Shown here one piece after another: positions 28,327 to 35,064 of a stretch of DNA of 35,064 nt (position 1 is its first letter; every line of letters starts with the position of its first letter). The notes beneath the pieces are model-generated. The model was not told the DNA's origin and did not search any database. It worked only from the letters and a program-made list of their open reading frames with translations. The position numbers were made by a program, and so were the translations under genes. The DNA comes from Pseudomonadota bacterium (GTDB taxonomy: Bacteria > Pseudomonadota > Gammaproteobacteria > Burkholderiales > Burkholderiaceae_C): NCBI GenBank assembly GCA_030535425.1, contig JAUNHQ010000001.1:102229-137292 (forward strand). Direction: 5' to 3'.

Positions 28327-29385
28327 TCAATACGCCGGGTCGCGCATCTGAAGCCGGATGTCGTCGCAGGCTTGCAGCAGCTCGGGGCTGAGCTGCACGT
28401 CCCAGGCATCCAGGTCTTCGTCCAGCTGAGCCAGGCTGGTCACGCCGATGATGGTGCTGGCCACGCGCCAGTTGCGGTAGCAAAAGGCCAGGGCCAGCTG
28501 CGTGGGGGTCAGGCCGTGCGCGCGGGCCAGTTCGTTGTCGCGCTGGGCGGCGGCCAGCGACTGGGGGCGGCCCCAGCGCTGGTTTTTCATGCGTTCGAAC
28601 AGGCTCATGCGCCCGCGCGGGGCGTCGGGCGAGTGGATGCCTGTGGCGTCGTACTTGCCGGTCAGCAGGCCAAAGCCCAGGGGTGAATAGGCCAGCAGGG
28701 CCACGTTCAGGCGGTGGCAGGTTTCGTCCAGGCCGTTGTCGTACACGCGGTTGATGAGGCAATAGGGGTTTTGTGTGCTCACCACCCGCGGCAGACCGTG
28801 TTGCTCGGCCAGGCGCACGAATTCGTGCACGCCGTAAGGGGTTTCGTTGGACAGGCCCACATAGCGCACCTTGCCGGCCTGCACCAGCTTGGCCAGGGCT
28901 TCAAGCTGCTCGCGGATGGAAGTCTGGCTGCTTTCCTTGGCCGGCTCGTAGTACAGGGTGCCAAAGGCGGGCACGTGGCGTTCGGGCCAGTGGATCTGGT
29001 ACAGGTCGATGACGTCGGTTTGCAGGCGGCGCAGCGAGCCTTCGCAAGAAGCGGCGATGTCGGCTGCCGTCAAGCCCTCGCCCGCGCGGATCCAGGGCAT
29101 GCCGCGCCCGGGGCCGGCCACCTTGGTGGCCAGCACCACTTTGTCGCGCAGGCCGGGGCGGGCCTTGAACCAGTGGCCGATGATGGTTTCGGTGGCGCCA
29201 TAGGTTTCGGCGCGCGGGGGCACGGCGTACATCTCGGCGGTGTCGATGAAGTTCACGCCGCGCTCGATGGCGCGGTCAAGAATGGCGTGGGCGTCGGCCT
29301 GGCCGACTTGTTCGCCAAAGGTCATGGTGCCCAGGCAGATAGGGGTGACGCGCAGATCGCTGGCGCCCAAGGTGAGAAGGTTCAT
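28327..29385 (-). CDS. Aldo/keto reductase, Tas-like
   Basis: This 352-residue NADPH-dependent oxidoreductase has a TIM-barrel fold. The catalytic tetrad is visible: D and Y in FIDTAEMYAVP (about D48 and Y53), K in LATKVAGPG and H in LYQIHWPERH. The cofactor stretch TIIGVTSLAQLDEDL is near the C-terminus. The VPPRAETYGATETIIGHW stretch is typical of the Tas subgroup. The substrate is unknown. It lies between ureG and cobS on the minus strand and is not obviously linked to either function; the terminator before it suggests separate transcription from ureG. Confidence 0.93.
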   Translation of the reverse strand: MNLLTLGASDLRVTPICLGTMTFGEQVGQADAHAILDRAIERGVNFIDTAEMYAVPPRAETYGATETIIGHWFKARPGLRDKVVLATKVAGPGRGMPWIRAGEGLTAADIAASCEGSLRRLQTDVIDLYQIHWPERHVPAFGTLYYEPAKESSQTSIREQLEALAKLVQAGKVRYVGLSNETPYGVHEFVRLAEQHGLPRVVSTQNPYCLINRVYDNGLDETCHRLNVALLAYSPLGFGLLTGKYDATGIHSPDAPRGRMSLFERMKNQRWGRPQSLAAAQRDNELARAHGLTPTQLALAFCYRNWRVASTIIGVTSLAQLDEDLDAWDVQLSPELLQACDDIRLQMRDPAY

Positions 29386-29414
29386 GGAATGTGACTGAGC
29401 CTGTGAGGTAGGGG

Positions 29415-29444
29415 AAAGAAAAAGTGTAGGCGGGCCAAGCCGCC
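29415..29444 (-). terminator. Probable rho-independent terminator after ureG
   Basis: On the minus strand GGCGG-CTTGGC-CCGCC is followed by TACACTTTTTC. The stem is only 5 bp and the T-run starts 5 bases later, so strength is moderate. It begins 6 bases past the ureG stop and lies before the aldo/keto reductase gene. Confidence 0.5.
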
Positions 29445-29449
29445 CTGCC

Positions 29450-30100
29450 CTACGCCGCCGCGCCGAGCAGGCCGCGCTGCTCGATGAAGGCCACCACCTC
29501 GGCCAGCCCTTCTTGCGTTTTCAGGTTGGTCATGACGAAGGGCTTGCCGCCCCGCATGCGCCGGGTGTCGGCGCGCATCACGTCCAGATCGGCGCCCACG
29601 TGGGGGGCCAAGTCGGTTTTGTTGATGACGAACAGGTCGCTCTTGGTGATGCCGGGGCCGCCTTTGCGGGGGATTTTCTCGCCCGCGGCCACGTCGATCA
29701 CGTAAATGGTCAAGTCGCTCAGCTCGGGGCTGAAGGTGGCGGCCAGGTTGTCGCCACCGCTTTCGACGAAGACGATGTCGGCATCGGGAAACTGCGCCAG
29801 CATGCGGTCAATGGCCTCCAGGTTGATGGAGGCGTCTTCGCGGATGGCGGTGTGCGGGCAGCCGCCGGTTTCCACCCCCAGGATGCGCTCGGGCGGCAGC
29901 GCGCCGCTGATGGTGAGCAGGCGCTGGTCTTCCTTGGTGTAGATGTCGTTGGTGATGGCCACCAGGTCCCACCGCTCACGCATGGTTTTGCACAGCATTT
30001 CCAGCAGCGTGGTCTTGCCGCTGCCCACAGGCCCGCCGATGCCCACGCGCAGGGGCGGCAGTTTCTTGGTGCGGTGGGGGATGGTGTGCAGGGCAGTCAT
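29450..30100 (-). CDS. ureG: Urease accessory GTPase UreG
   Basis: UreG is a SIMIBI-class GTPase that, with UreE, UreF and UreD, loads nickel into urease. The 216-residue protein has the P-loop GPVGSGKT (23-30), [10 protein letters not shown], the metal-binding CPH in [27 protein letters not shown] and the NKTDLAP specificity motif. The ATG at 30100 gives the standard length; a 43-residue upstream in-frame extension runs through a repeat copy and is rejected. It normally follows ureF directly, but here the Anbu operon separates them and points the other way. It must therefore have its own promoter within 30101-30389 or be reached from elsewhere. Confidence 0.96.
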   Translation of the reverse strand: MTALHTIPHRTKKLPPLRVGIGGPVGSGKTTLLEMLCKTMRERWDLVAITNDIYTKEDQRLLTISGALPPERILGVETGGCPHTAIREDASINLEAIDRMLAQFPDADIVFVESGGDNLAATFSPELSDLTIYVIDVAAGEKIPRKGGPGITKSDLFVINKTDLAPHVGADLDVMRADTRRMRGGKPFVMTNLKTQEGLAEVVAFIEQRGLLGAAA

Positions 30101-30177
30101 GGCGGTGGGCAAGTCCTGGGACGAAAAGCTGGAACAAAGCAAAGGGCTGGGCGCAAGGGGTTTCAGGTGCGCTAAAG

Positions 30178-30226
30178 AAATGATAGCAATGTTTGAACAG
30201 GGACGCGCGCAAAAGCCTTTTTTGCC
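30178..30226 (+). repeat. Dispersed ~60-bp repeat, copy H, in the ureG / Anbu-operon gap
   Basis: It contains AATGATAGCAATG and then GGACGCGCGCAAAAGCC, TTTTTTGCC. The tail matches copy E (GGACGCGCGCAAAAGGC) nearly exactly, while the centre is degenerate. Its right end stops 1-2 bases before the upstream NtrC-like site. Confidence 0.6.
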
Positions 30227-30227
30227 A

Positions 30228-30244
30228 TGCACAAAAATGAGGCG
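30228..30244. promoter_or_regulatory. NtrC-like binding site, distal (weaker)
   Basis: TGCACAAAAATGAGGCG matches the NtrC consensus TGCACC-N5-GGTGCA at 8 of 12 half-site positions and keeps the A-rich centre. Its centre (30236) is 32 bp, three helical turns, from the centre of the proximal site, as in paired NtrC enhancers. Confidence 0.45.
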
Positions 30245-30259
30245 CGAGGCAGCGGGGCA

Positions 30260-30276
30260 TGCACCACTGAAGTGCC
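30260..30276. promoter_or_regulatory. NtrC-like binding site, proximal
   Basis: TGCACCACTGAAGTGCC has a perfect GCAC-N7-GTGC dyad and matches 10 of 12 positions of the NtrC half-sites. Its centre lies about 101 bp upstream of the transcription start predicted from the sigma-54 box. Confidence 0.55.
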
Positions 30277-30342
30277 TTGCGCGCTGTCAGGGCGGGCTTG
30301 CAGCATCTGCGGCGGCAGACGCAAGGAGGCTGACGCAGGAAG

Positions 30343-30358
30343 CGGCATGTTTATTGCA
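30343..30358 (+). promoter_or_regulatory. Sigma-54 promoter of the Anbu operon
   Basis: CGGCATGTTTATTGCA has the invariant GG and GC with exactly ten bases between them. It matches TGGCAC-N5-TTGCA at all but two positions. It is located 32 bases before the ATG at 30390, which puts the transcription start near 30369 and leaves a leader of about 21 bases. Confidence 0.7.
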
Positions 30359-30389
30359 TTCGGCCTGGTTCAACCAAGGACTTGCGTGC

Positions 30390-31844
30390 ATGACCGCCCC
30401 TTCTTCTGCGTTTTACGACGAAATCCTGCGGCCCGATGGCTCGCCCCGGCCGGGCTGCGAGCACGTGGCCCAATGGCTGGCCGACAACGATGCGCGCAGC
30501 CTGGCCTCGCTCAACCAGCAGGCGCTGGCCATGTTCTACCGCAAGGGGGTGACGTTCACCGTCTACAGCGAGGCCAGCAACATCGAGCGGGTGATTCCGT
30601 TCGACATCATTCCCCGCGTGATGGCCGCCAGCGAATGGCAGAGCCTGCAGGCCGGCTGCGCCCAGCGCATCCGCGCGCTGAACATGTTCATCCACGACAT
30701 CTATCACGAGCGGCACATCATCCGTGCCGGGCGGATACCGGCGCGGCAGATCATGGTCAACGACTGTTATCAGCCGTGGATGCACGACATCCGGCAGCCG
30801 CACCCCATTTACGCGCACATCAGCGGCATTGACCTGATCCGCCACGGCGACGGCAAGTACTACGTGCTGGAGGACAACCTGCGCACGCCCTCTGGCGTGT
30901 CCTACATGCTGGAGGGGCGCAAGATCAGCGAAAGCCTGCTGCCCGAGCTGCTGGGCCGGCAAAAGGTGCTGCCCGTGGGCGGCTACCCCGCCATGCTGAA
31001 AGAAAGCCTGCTGGCGTGCAGCGGCCAGGACGCGCCCAACATCGTGGTGCTGACACCCGGACGCTACAACAGCGCGTATTACGAGCACGCCTTTTTAGCC
31101 CGCGAAATGGGTGTGCCGCTGGTGCACGGCTACGACCTGTTCGTAGAAGACAACTTCGTCTACATCAAGACCGTGACGGGCCGCCAGAAAGTGGACGTGA
31201 TCTACCGCCGCCTGGACGACCCCTACCTGGACCCCCTGGCTTTCCGGCCCGATTCGGTGCTGGGCGTGCCCGCGCTGATGGCCGCCTACCGCGCCGGCAA
31301 CGTGCTGATCTGCAACGCCCCCGGCACCGGCGTGGCCGACGACAAATCCATCTACCCCTACGTGGACGAGATGATCCGCTTTTACCTGAGCGAAGAGCCC
31401 CTGCTGCAAAACGTGCCCACCTACCAGTGCCGTCAGCCCGAAGACCTGAAATACGTGCTGGCGCACCTGCACGAGCTGGTGGTGAAGGAAACGCAAGGCA
31501 GCGGCGGCTACGGCATGCTGGTGGGCCCCAAGGCCAGCCGCAAGGAGATCGAGGACTACCGCCAGCGCCTGAAGGCCCGGCCCGAGGGCTACATTGCCCA
31601 GCCCACGCTGGCGCTGTCCACCTGCCCCACCTTTGTCGATGAAGGCGTGGCCCCGCGCCACATCGACCTGCGCCCCTTCGTGCTCACCGCCCCCGACAAG
31701 GTGCGCATCGTGCCCGGCGGGCTGACCCGCGTGGCCTTGCGCGAAGGCTCGCTGGTCGTCAACTCCTCCCAAGGCGGTGGCGTGAAAGACACCTGGGTGG
31801 TGGACACCGCCGCGCAGCGCACAGAAGGAGTGCAGGCCCCATGA
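30390..31844 (+). CDS. Circularly permuted ATP-grasp protein (DUF404/DUF407 type), Anbu operon
   Basis: This 484-residue member of the circularly permuted ATP-grasp family is predicted to form peptide-like bonds using ATP; its substrate is unknown. Family stretches include FYRKGVTFTVY, RIRALNMFIHDIYHE, YVLEDNLRTPSGVSYMLEGR, VVLTPGRYNSAYYEHAFLAR, VIYRRLDDPYLDPLAF, NAPGTGVADDKSIYPYV and KETQGSGGYGMLVGP. These cover the acidic Mg/ATP residues (EDN, DDP) and the Gly-rich loop. The ATG at 30390 is chosen from family length and lies just after a sigma-54 promoter. Its stop overlaps the next start (ATGA), so the alpha-E protein is co-translated. This gene opens the four-gene Anbu cassette. Confidence 0.93.
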   Translation: MTAPSSAFYDEILRPDGSPRPGCEHVAQWLADNDARSLASLNQQALAMFYRKGVTFTVYSEASNIERVIPFDIIPRVMAASEWQSLQAGCAQRIRALNMFIHDIYHERHIIRAGRIPARQIMVNDCYQPWMHDIRQPHPIYAHISGIDLIRHGDGKYYVLEDNLRTPSGVSYMLEGRKISESLLPELLGRQKVLPVGGYPAMLKESLLACSGQDAPNIVVLTPGRYNSAYYEHAFLAREMGVPLVHGYDLFVEDNFVYIKTVTGRQKVDVIYRRLDDPYLDPLAFRPDSVLGVPALMAAYRAGNVLICNAPGTGVADDKSIYPYVDEMIRFYLSEEPLLQNVPTYQCRQPEDLKYVLAHLHELVVKETQGSGGYGMLVGPKASRKEIEDYRQRLKARPEGYIAQPTLALSTCPTFVDEGVAPRHIDLRPFVLTAPDKVRIVPGGLTRVALREGSLVVNSSQGGGVKDTWVVDTAAQRTEGVQAP

Positions 31845-32443
31845 CCTTGCTGCTGTCTACCGCCTACAACCTGTACTGGCTGGGCCGCTACATGCGCCGC
31901 ACGCAAGAGCTGCTGCGCACGGCCACCCAAATCGCCCCGCCGCAGCGCCAGCAGGTGCTGGCCGCCGTGGGGGTGGTGCTGGACGACATGGGTGACGACA
32001 AGGTGCTGGCCCATCTGGCCGAAACCGCCCTGCCCGATCTCTTTCACCGCATCAACGACAACGTGCAGGCCGTGCGCGCGGTGATTGATGCCGATGCCTC
32101 CGAGCTGTTCAACCAGGTGCGCCGCCTGTACCAGGCCGGCAGCCCGCGCGCGGCGGTGTTTCAGCTTTCCGCCTGCGCCGCCGTCATGCTGGAGCAGCGC
32201 CCGCTCATCACCCAGTTCTGGCAACTGGGCGACTACGTGGAAATGCTCGACCAGCGCATCCGCCTGGGCAGCGCCGAAAGCCGCCACTACCGCTACCTGG
32301 CCCAGGTCGTCACCCAGCTGCCGCCCGGCACCGGCTGGGACCGCATCAAGCAGCAAATCCAGGCGCTGGTGTTCACCACCCAGCACAGCGAATTTCACGA
32401 CTGGCGCCAGCGGCTGGACCAGCTTTTTGAAGACGGCGTCTGA
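31841..32443 (+). CDS. Alpha-E domain protein (DUF403), short form
   Basis: This is an all-helical alpha-E protein, a constant partner of the circularly permuted ATP-grasp enzymes; its biochemical role is unknown. It begins with the family signature LLSTAYNLYWLGRYMRRTQ. Stretches such as LFHRINDNVQAVRAVI and RIRLGSAESRHYRYL follow. At 200 residues it is clearly shorter than the roughly 300-residue stand-alone DUF403 proteins I know. The frame is intact with a clean stop, so this looks like a genuine short version rather than a frameshift. It overlaps the ATP-grasp gene by 4 bases and is followed 42 bases later by the transglutaminase gene. Confidence 0.87.
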   Translation: MTLLLSTAYNLYWLGRYMRRTQELLRTATQIAPPQRQQVLAAVGVVLDDMGDDKVLAHLAETALPDLFHRINDNVQAVRAVIDADASELFNQVRRLYQAGSPRAAVFQLSACAAVMLEQRPLITQFWQLGDYVEMLDQRIRLGSAESRHYRYLAQVVTQLPPGTGWDRIKQQIQALVFTTQHSEFHDWRQRLDQLFEDGV

Positions 32444-32485
32444 CAGCCCAGCGCCCAGCCCAGCACACCAGGAAAACCCGCCGCC

Positions 32486-33289
32486 ATGAAACTGCACATC
32501 GACCACAGCACCCAGTACTTCTACGACACGCCGGCCAAGCACAGCATCCAGCTGCTGCGCGTGACCCCGCAGACGCTGGCGCACCAGCAGGTCCTTTCCT
32601 GGCAGCTCACCCTGCCCCGGCTGGCCGAAGAAGTCTTTGACGGCTTTGGCAACTACTGCACCGTGCTCAACGTCACCGGCCCGCACGACGTGCTCAACAT
32701 CCACGCGCAAGGCATCGTCGAAGTCGACGACACCAGCGAATACAACAGCGACACGCGCCTGCCGCCGGACATCTTTCTCAACCCCACCGCGCTGACCCAG
32801 TGCGACGAGCAGATGCACGACTTCACCCAGCGCATCACCGGCGGCATCGGCAACCGCTCCACCCTCAGCCGCCTGAGCGAAGGCATTCTGGAGCACATGC
32901 CCTACACCCCCGGCGTCACCCACGTGGCCACCACCGCTGCCCAGGCCTGGGCCGGCCGGCTGGGCGTGTGCCAGGACCACACCCACGTCTTCCTGGCCTG
33001 CGCGCGCAGCATCGGCGTGCCCGCGCGCTACGTCTCCGGCTACCTCTACACCGCATCGGACAACCACCTGGCCAGCCATTCCTGGGCCGAAGCCTGCCTG
33101 AACAACCACTGGTTCGTCTTCGACGTCAGCAACCAGCTCTTTCAGCCGCGCCAGCACGTGCAACTGGCCGTGGGCCTGGACTACAACGACGCCGCCCCCG
33201 TGCGCGGCATGCGCCAGGGCGGCGGGCTGGAGAAAATGGAATACTTGGTGCGCGTCAGCCGCGTGGATGCCAGCGCCCCGGCGCAATGA
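32486..33289 (+). CDS. Transglutaminase-like cysteine protease, Anbu operon
   Basis: This 267-residue protein has an N-terminal beta-rich transglutaminase-associated domain (MKLHIDHSTQYFYDTPAKHS) and a papain-like transglutaminase core. The catalytic cysteine is in GVCQDHTHVFLACARSIGVP (about C168), the histidine in ASHSWAEACL and the aspartate in FVFDVSN. There is no signal peptide, so it should be cytoplasmic, like its neighbours. In this cassette it is expected to cut or make isopeptide/amide bonds related to the ATP-grasp product. The gap to the Anbu gene is 75 bases. Confidence 0.92.
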   Translation: MKLHIDHSTQYFYDTPAKHSIQLLRVTPQTLAHQQVLSWQLTLPRLAEEVFDGFGNYCTVLNVTGPHDVLNIHAQGIVEVDDTSEYNSDTRLPPDIFLNPTALTQCDEQMHDFTQRITGGIGNRSTLSRLSEGILEHMPYTPGVTHVATTAAQAWAGRLGVCQDHTHVFLACARSIGVPARYVSGYLYTASDNHLASHSWAEACLNNHWFVFDVSNQLFQPRQHVQLAVGLDYNDAAPVRGMRQGGGLEKMEYLVRVSRVDASAPAQ

Positions 33290-33364
33290 AACCATCGCGC
33301 CGCCATCGCCCCGCTTTCTGCCGCCTGGCCGCACCTGATCCCACCGCCCCCGCGCCCTTCGCCC

Positions 33365-34099
33365 ATGACCTACTGCGTTGCCATCCGCCTGCAAGACGGC
33401 ATCGTCTTCGCATCCGACACCCGCACCAACGCGGGGGTTGACCACATCTCCATCTTCAAAAAGCTCTACACCTTCGGCACCCCGGGCGAGCGCGCCATCG
33501 TGCTGCTCACCTCCGGCAACCTCGCCACCTCGCAAGCCGTGGTCAAGATGCTGGAAAACGCCGTCAAGCTGGGCGCCAGCGAACACATCCTGAACGTGCC
33601 CACCCTGTTTGACGCCGCCCGCATGGTCGGCCAGCTCGTCAGCCAGGTGGCGCGCGAAACCCAGGTGCGCGCCCATGCGCAAGAAGGCTTTGGCAGCAAC
33701 TTTCTGCTGGGCGGGCAGATCAAGGGGCAGGCGCCCGAGCTCTACCACATCTACCCCGAAGGCAACTGCATCAACGCCACCGAAGACACGCCTTTTCTGC
33801 AAATCGGCGAAGCCAAATACGGCAAGCCCATCCTCGACCGTTCACTGAGCTACCGCAGCGGCCTGCACGAAGCCGTGCGCGCCACGCTCGTGTCTTTTGA
33901 CTCCACCATCCGCTCCAACCTCTCCGTGGGCTTTCCCATTGACCTGATGGTCTACCGCAACGACAGCCTGAGCCTGCCGCAAGGGCTGCGCATCGAGCAG
34001 GACGAGCCCTACATGCGCAACATCCACGTGCAATGGTCCGACGGGCTCAAAGCCATCCTGCGCCAGTTTCCCGAGCCGCCGGGTTATTACTTTCAATAA
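33365..34099 (+). CDS. Anbu, proteasome-like self-compartmentalising protease
   Basis: This 244-residue member of the Ntn-hydrolase proteasome superfamily belongs to the Anbu (ancestral beta subunit) branch. Removal of Met exposes T1 of TYCVAIRLQDGIVFASDTR, the expected nucleophile. D17 and K31/K32 (FKKLY) complete the proteasome-type active site. Further conserved stretches are LLTSGNLATSQAVV, NFLLGGQIKG, the ELYHIYPEGN region and GFPIDLMVYR. There is no HslU-like ATPase here, so how substrates enter the particle is open. It is the last gene of the cassette. A repeat copy begins directly after its stop and separates it from the convergent ureF. Confidence 0.94.
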   Translation: MTYCVAIRLQDGIVFASDTRTNAGVDHISIFKKLYTFGTPGERAIVLLTSGNLATSQAVVKMLENAVKLGASEHILNVPTLFDAARMVGQLVSQVARETQVRAHAQEGFGSNFLLGGQIKGQAPELYHIYPEGNCINATEDTPFLQIGEAKYGKPILDRSLSYRSGLHEAVRATLVSFDSTIRSNLSVGFPIDLMVYRNDSLSLPQGLRIEQDEPYMRNIHVQWSDGLKAILRQFPEPPGYYFQ

Positions 34100-34163
34100 T
34101 GAATGAAAATGGCTCCAGCGCTTGTCTGGCGTGTGGCAGCAGCTATTTAAACAATAGCATCAA
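34100..34163 (-). repeat. Dispersed ~60-bp repeat, copy I, between the Anbu gene and ureF
   Basis: On the minus strand: TTGATGCTATTGTTTAAATA, GCTGCTGCCACACGCCAG, ACAAGCGCTGGAGCC, ATTTTCATT. It fills the entire convergent gap, and its TTGATG start provides the ureF stop codon (TGA). Both imperfect palindromic halves are kept, so it could also serve as a weak transcription stop. Confidence 0.75.
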
Positions 34164-34861
34164 GATCTGAACAGGCGCGAATACTGCGCCTCGTGCCGCG
34201 CCGACAGGATGGCCAGCATGGGGGCGAACGCCTGGCGGTCTTCATCGCCCAGTTGCAGGGCGTGGTCAACGGCGGCGGGTATCTCAGCGGCCAGCCGCGC
34301 CAGCATGCGCTGGCCCGCGCTCTGGCCCAGGGGCACGGCCTTGATGGCCGCCTGCACCATGTTCTCGGCCCAGCCGAAGGCGAAGGCCAGCGCCACCTCG
34401 CGCGCGCTGGCCTGCGCGGGCGCGGCGGCCAGGGCAAAGGCAATGGGCCAGGTCGGCGTCATGCGCGCCAGCTCATCCAGGGCCGCTTGCGCGGCCGTGT
34501 CGTCCGCGTGGCGGTTGCGCAGCCAGTCGAGCATGGACTTGCCCATTTGCTCGGCTTGCAGGCGCAGCTCGCTGCTCTCGCGCGTGGTGCGCACCCAGTC
34601 GTTGAGCGCCCTGGCGCGCTCAAAATCGCCCGCGCGCCAGGCCGCCAGCGCGGGCGCCAGCACGGCCAGGTCGGCCCGCGCCTGCGTCAGCCACAGCTGG
34701 TCAATCAGCCAGTCGCACGCGCGCGCTTCGGTGCCGATGCCAGCGTATTCCACCGCGGCTTCCAGCCCTTCTGAATACGAAAAGCCCCCCACCGGCAAGG
34801 CGGGCGAGGCCAGCCAGATCAGGTGCAGCAAGCTGGCGGGGTCCAAGGCCGTGGGGGTCAT
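34160..34861 (-). CDS. ureF: Urease accessory protein UreF
   Basis: UreF is a helical scaffold protein that bridges UreD-urease and UreG during nickel insertion. The 233-residue form contains [25 protein letters not shown] near the N-terminus, [11 protein letters not shown], and the C-terminal [19 protein letters not shown], all typical. Two starts are possible: ATG at 34861, used here because it fits family length, or ATG at 34894, one base after the ureE stop. Its final codons and TGA stop fall in a repeat copy. The next gene on this strand is ureG, about 4 kb away beyond the opposing Anbu operon. Confidence 0.93.
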   Translation of the reverse strand: MTPTALDPASLLHLIWLASPALPVGGFSYSEGLEAAVEYAGIGTEARACDWLIDQLWLTQARADLAVLAPALAAWRAGDFERARALNDWVRTTRESSELRLQAEQMGKSMLDWLRNRHADDTAAQAALDELARMTPTWPIAFALAAAPAQASAREVALAFAFGWAENMVQAAIKAVPLGQSAGQRMLARLAAEIPAAVDHALQLGDEDRQAFAPMLAILSARHEAQYSRLFRS

Positions 34862-34895
34862 GGCCGCGTGGCGCTGCTTATCGGCTGGGGGCATG

Positions 34896-35064
34896 TCACG
34901 GCTGCGCGCGGTGGGCGTGGTCGTGGCCGTGCGGGTGATCGTGTGCATGGTCGTGTGTGTGACCGTGACCGTGATCGTGGTCGTGACTGTGGCCGTGCTG
35001 GCAGCCCGGGCCATGCACGTGGGGGTGCGCAGGGTCGTGGTCGTGCGCATGGCGATGGCCGTGC
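34896..35064 (-). CDS. ureE: Urease accessory nickel chaperone UreE, C-terminal tail only
   Basis: Only the last 55 codons are inside the window. They form an extreme His-rich tail: 23 of 55 residues are histidine, mostly alternating with D or G ([18 protein letters not shown]). There is one cysteine in GPGCQHG, and the end is RAQP. Such tails bind extra nickel ions in UreE proteins. The position directly before ureF on the same strand confirms the call. The folded N-terminal domains are beyond the right edge. The same bases read in the ureF frame give a Thr-rich stretch that is not considered coding. Confidence 0.92.
   Translation of the reverse strand, partial: HGHRHAHDHDPAHPHVHGPGCQHGHSHDHDHGHGHTHDHAHDHPHGHDHAHRAQP

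Noticed and set aside
30101-30232. N-terminal extension of UreG
   Set aside because: The added residues run through a dispersed repeat copy, and the ATG at 30100 gives the standard UreG N-terminus.
30300-30320. Alternative GG-N10-GC sequence upstream of the Anbu operon
   Set aside because: The spacing fits, but the TTGC part of the -12 element is missing; the box at 30343-30358 is far better and better placed.
31589-33802. Minus-strand open frame of about 737 codons opposite the Anbu operon
   Set aside because: It covers three well-recognised plus-strand genes and has no recognisable motif; a GC-skew shadow.
34862-35050. N-terminal extension of UreF through the ureE tail
   Set aside because: These bases encode the His-rich UreE tail in another frame; the UreF-frame reading is Thr-rich and unlike the family.

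Overview
The window is GC-rich, densely coded DNA from a beta-proteobacterium, most likely Burkholderiales, family Comamonadaceae (Acidovorax/Alicycliphilus-like). The evidence is protein style, the hfq-hflX-hflK-hflC-hisZ-purA and yfgM-bamB-der gene orders, and two kinds of intergenic repeat that I associate with that family. No rRNA, tRNA, CRISPR array, transposase or phage gene was seen. I support 36 protein genes; those at both edges (a type IIL restriction-modification gene on the left, ureE on the right) are cut by the window.

Layout. 1-1612: MmeI-like restriction-modification enzyme (minus). 1732-5241: late cobalamin genes (cobD, cbiB), a small membrane/zinc-ribbon protein and bioB (minus). 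5371-7826: a lipid A phosphoethanolamine transferase with an overlapping PAP2 phosphatase (plus). 7805-9828: a small membrane protein and gshA (minus). 9978-23704: a long minus-strand housekeeping block, read from high to low coordinates: hslO, trmD, yfgM, bamB, der, hfq, hflX, hflK, hflC, hisZ, purA, a phosphoribosyltransferase and a Dyp peroxidase. 23771-29385: gamma-carbonic anhydrase, a DUF455 ferritin-like protein (plus), TatD, an AlkB-like dioxygenase, cobC and cobS, and an aldo/keto reductase. 29450-35064: urease accessory genes ureG, ureF and ureE (minus), interrupted by a plus-strand operon encoding a circularly permuted ATP-grasp enzyme, an alpha-E protein, a transglutaminase and the proteasome-like protease Anbu.

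The most interesting system is the Anbu operon. It lies head-to-head with ureG, inside the urease cluster. Its leader carries a near-consensus sigma-54 promoter and two NtrC-like sites whose centres are 32 bp apart, about 100 and 133 bp upstream of the predicted transcription start. This is the geometry of a classical nitrogen-starvation enhancer. The sequence therefore suggests that this poorly understood peptide-ligase/protease system is nitrogen-controlled and linked to urea use.

A second theme is a dispersed repeat of about 60 bp with nine recognisable copies in 35 kb. Most are intergenic and several abut or include stop codons (hfq, ureF). Two copies lie inside cobD (its N-terminus and a C-terminal loop) and one in the DUF455 gene, all translated in frame. 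A third observation is a perfect LexA-type box over the start codon of the AlkB-like gene, predicting SOS control.
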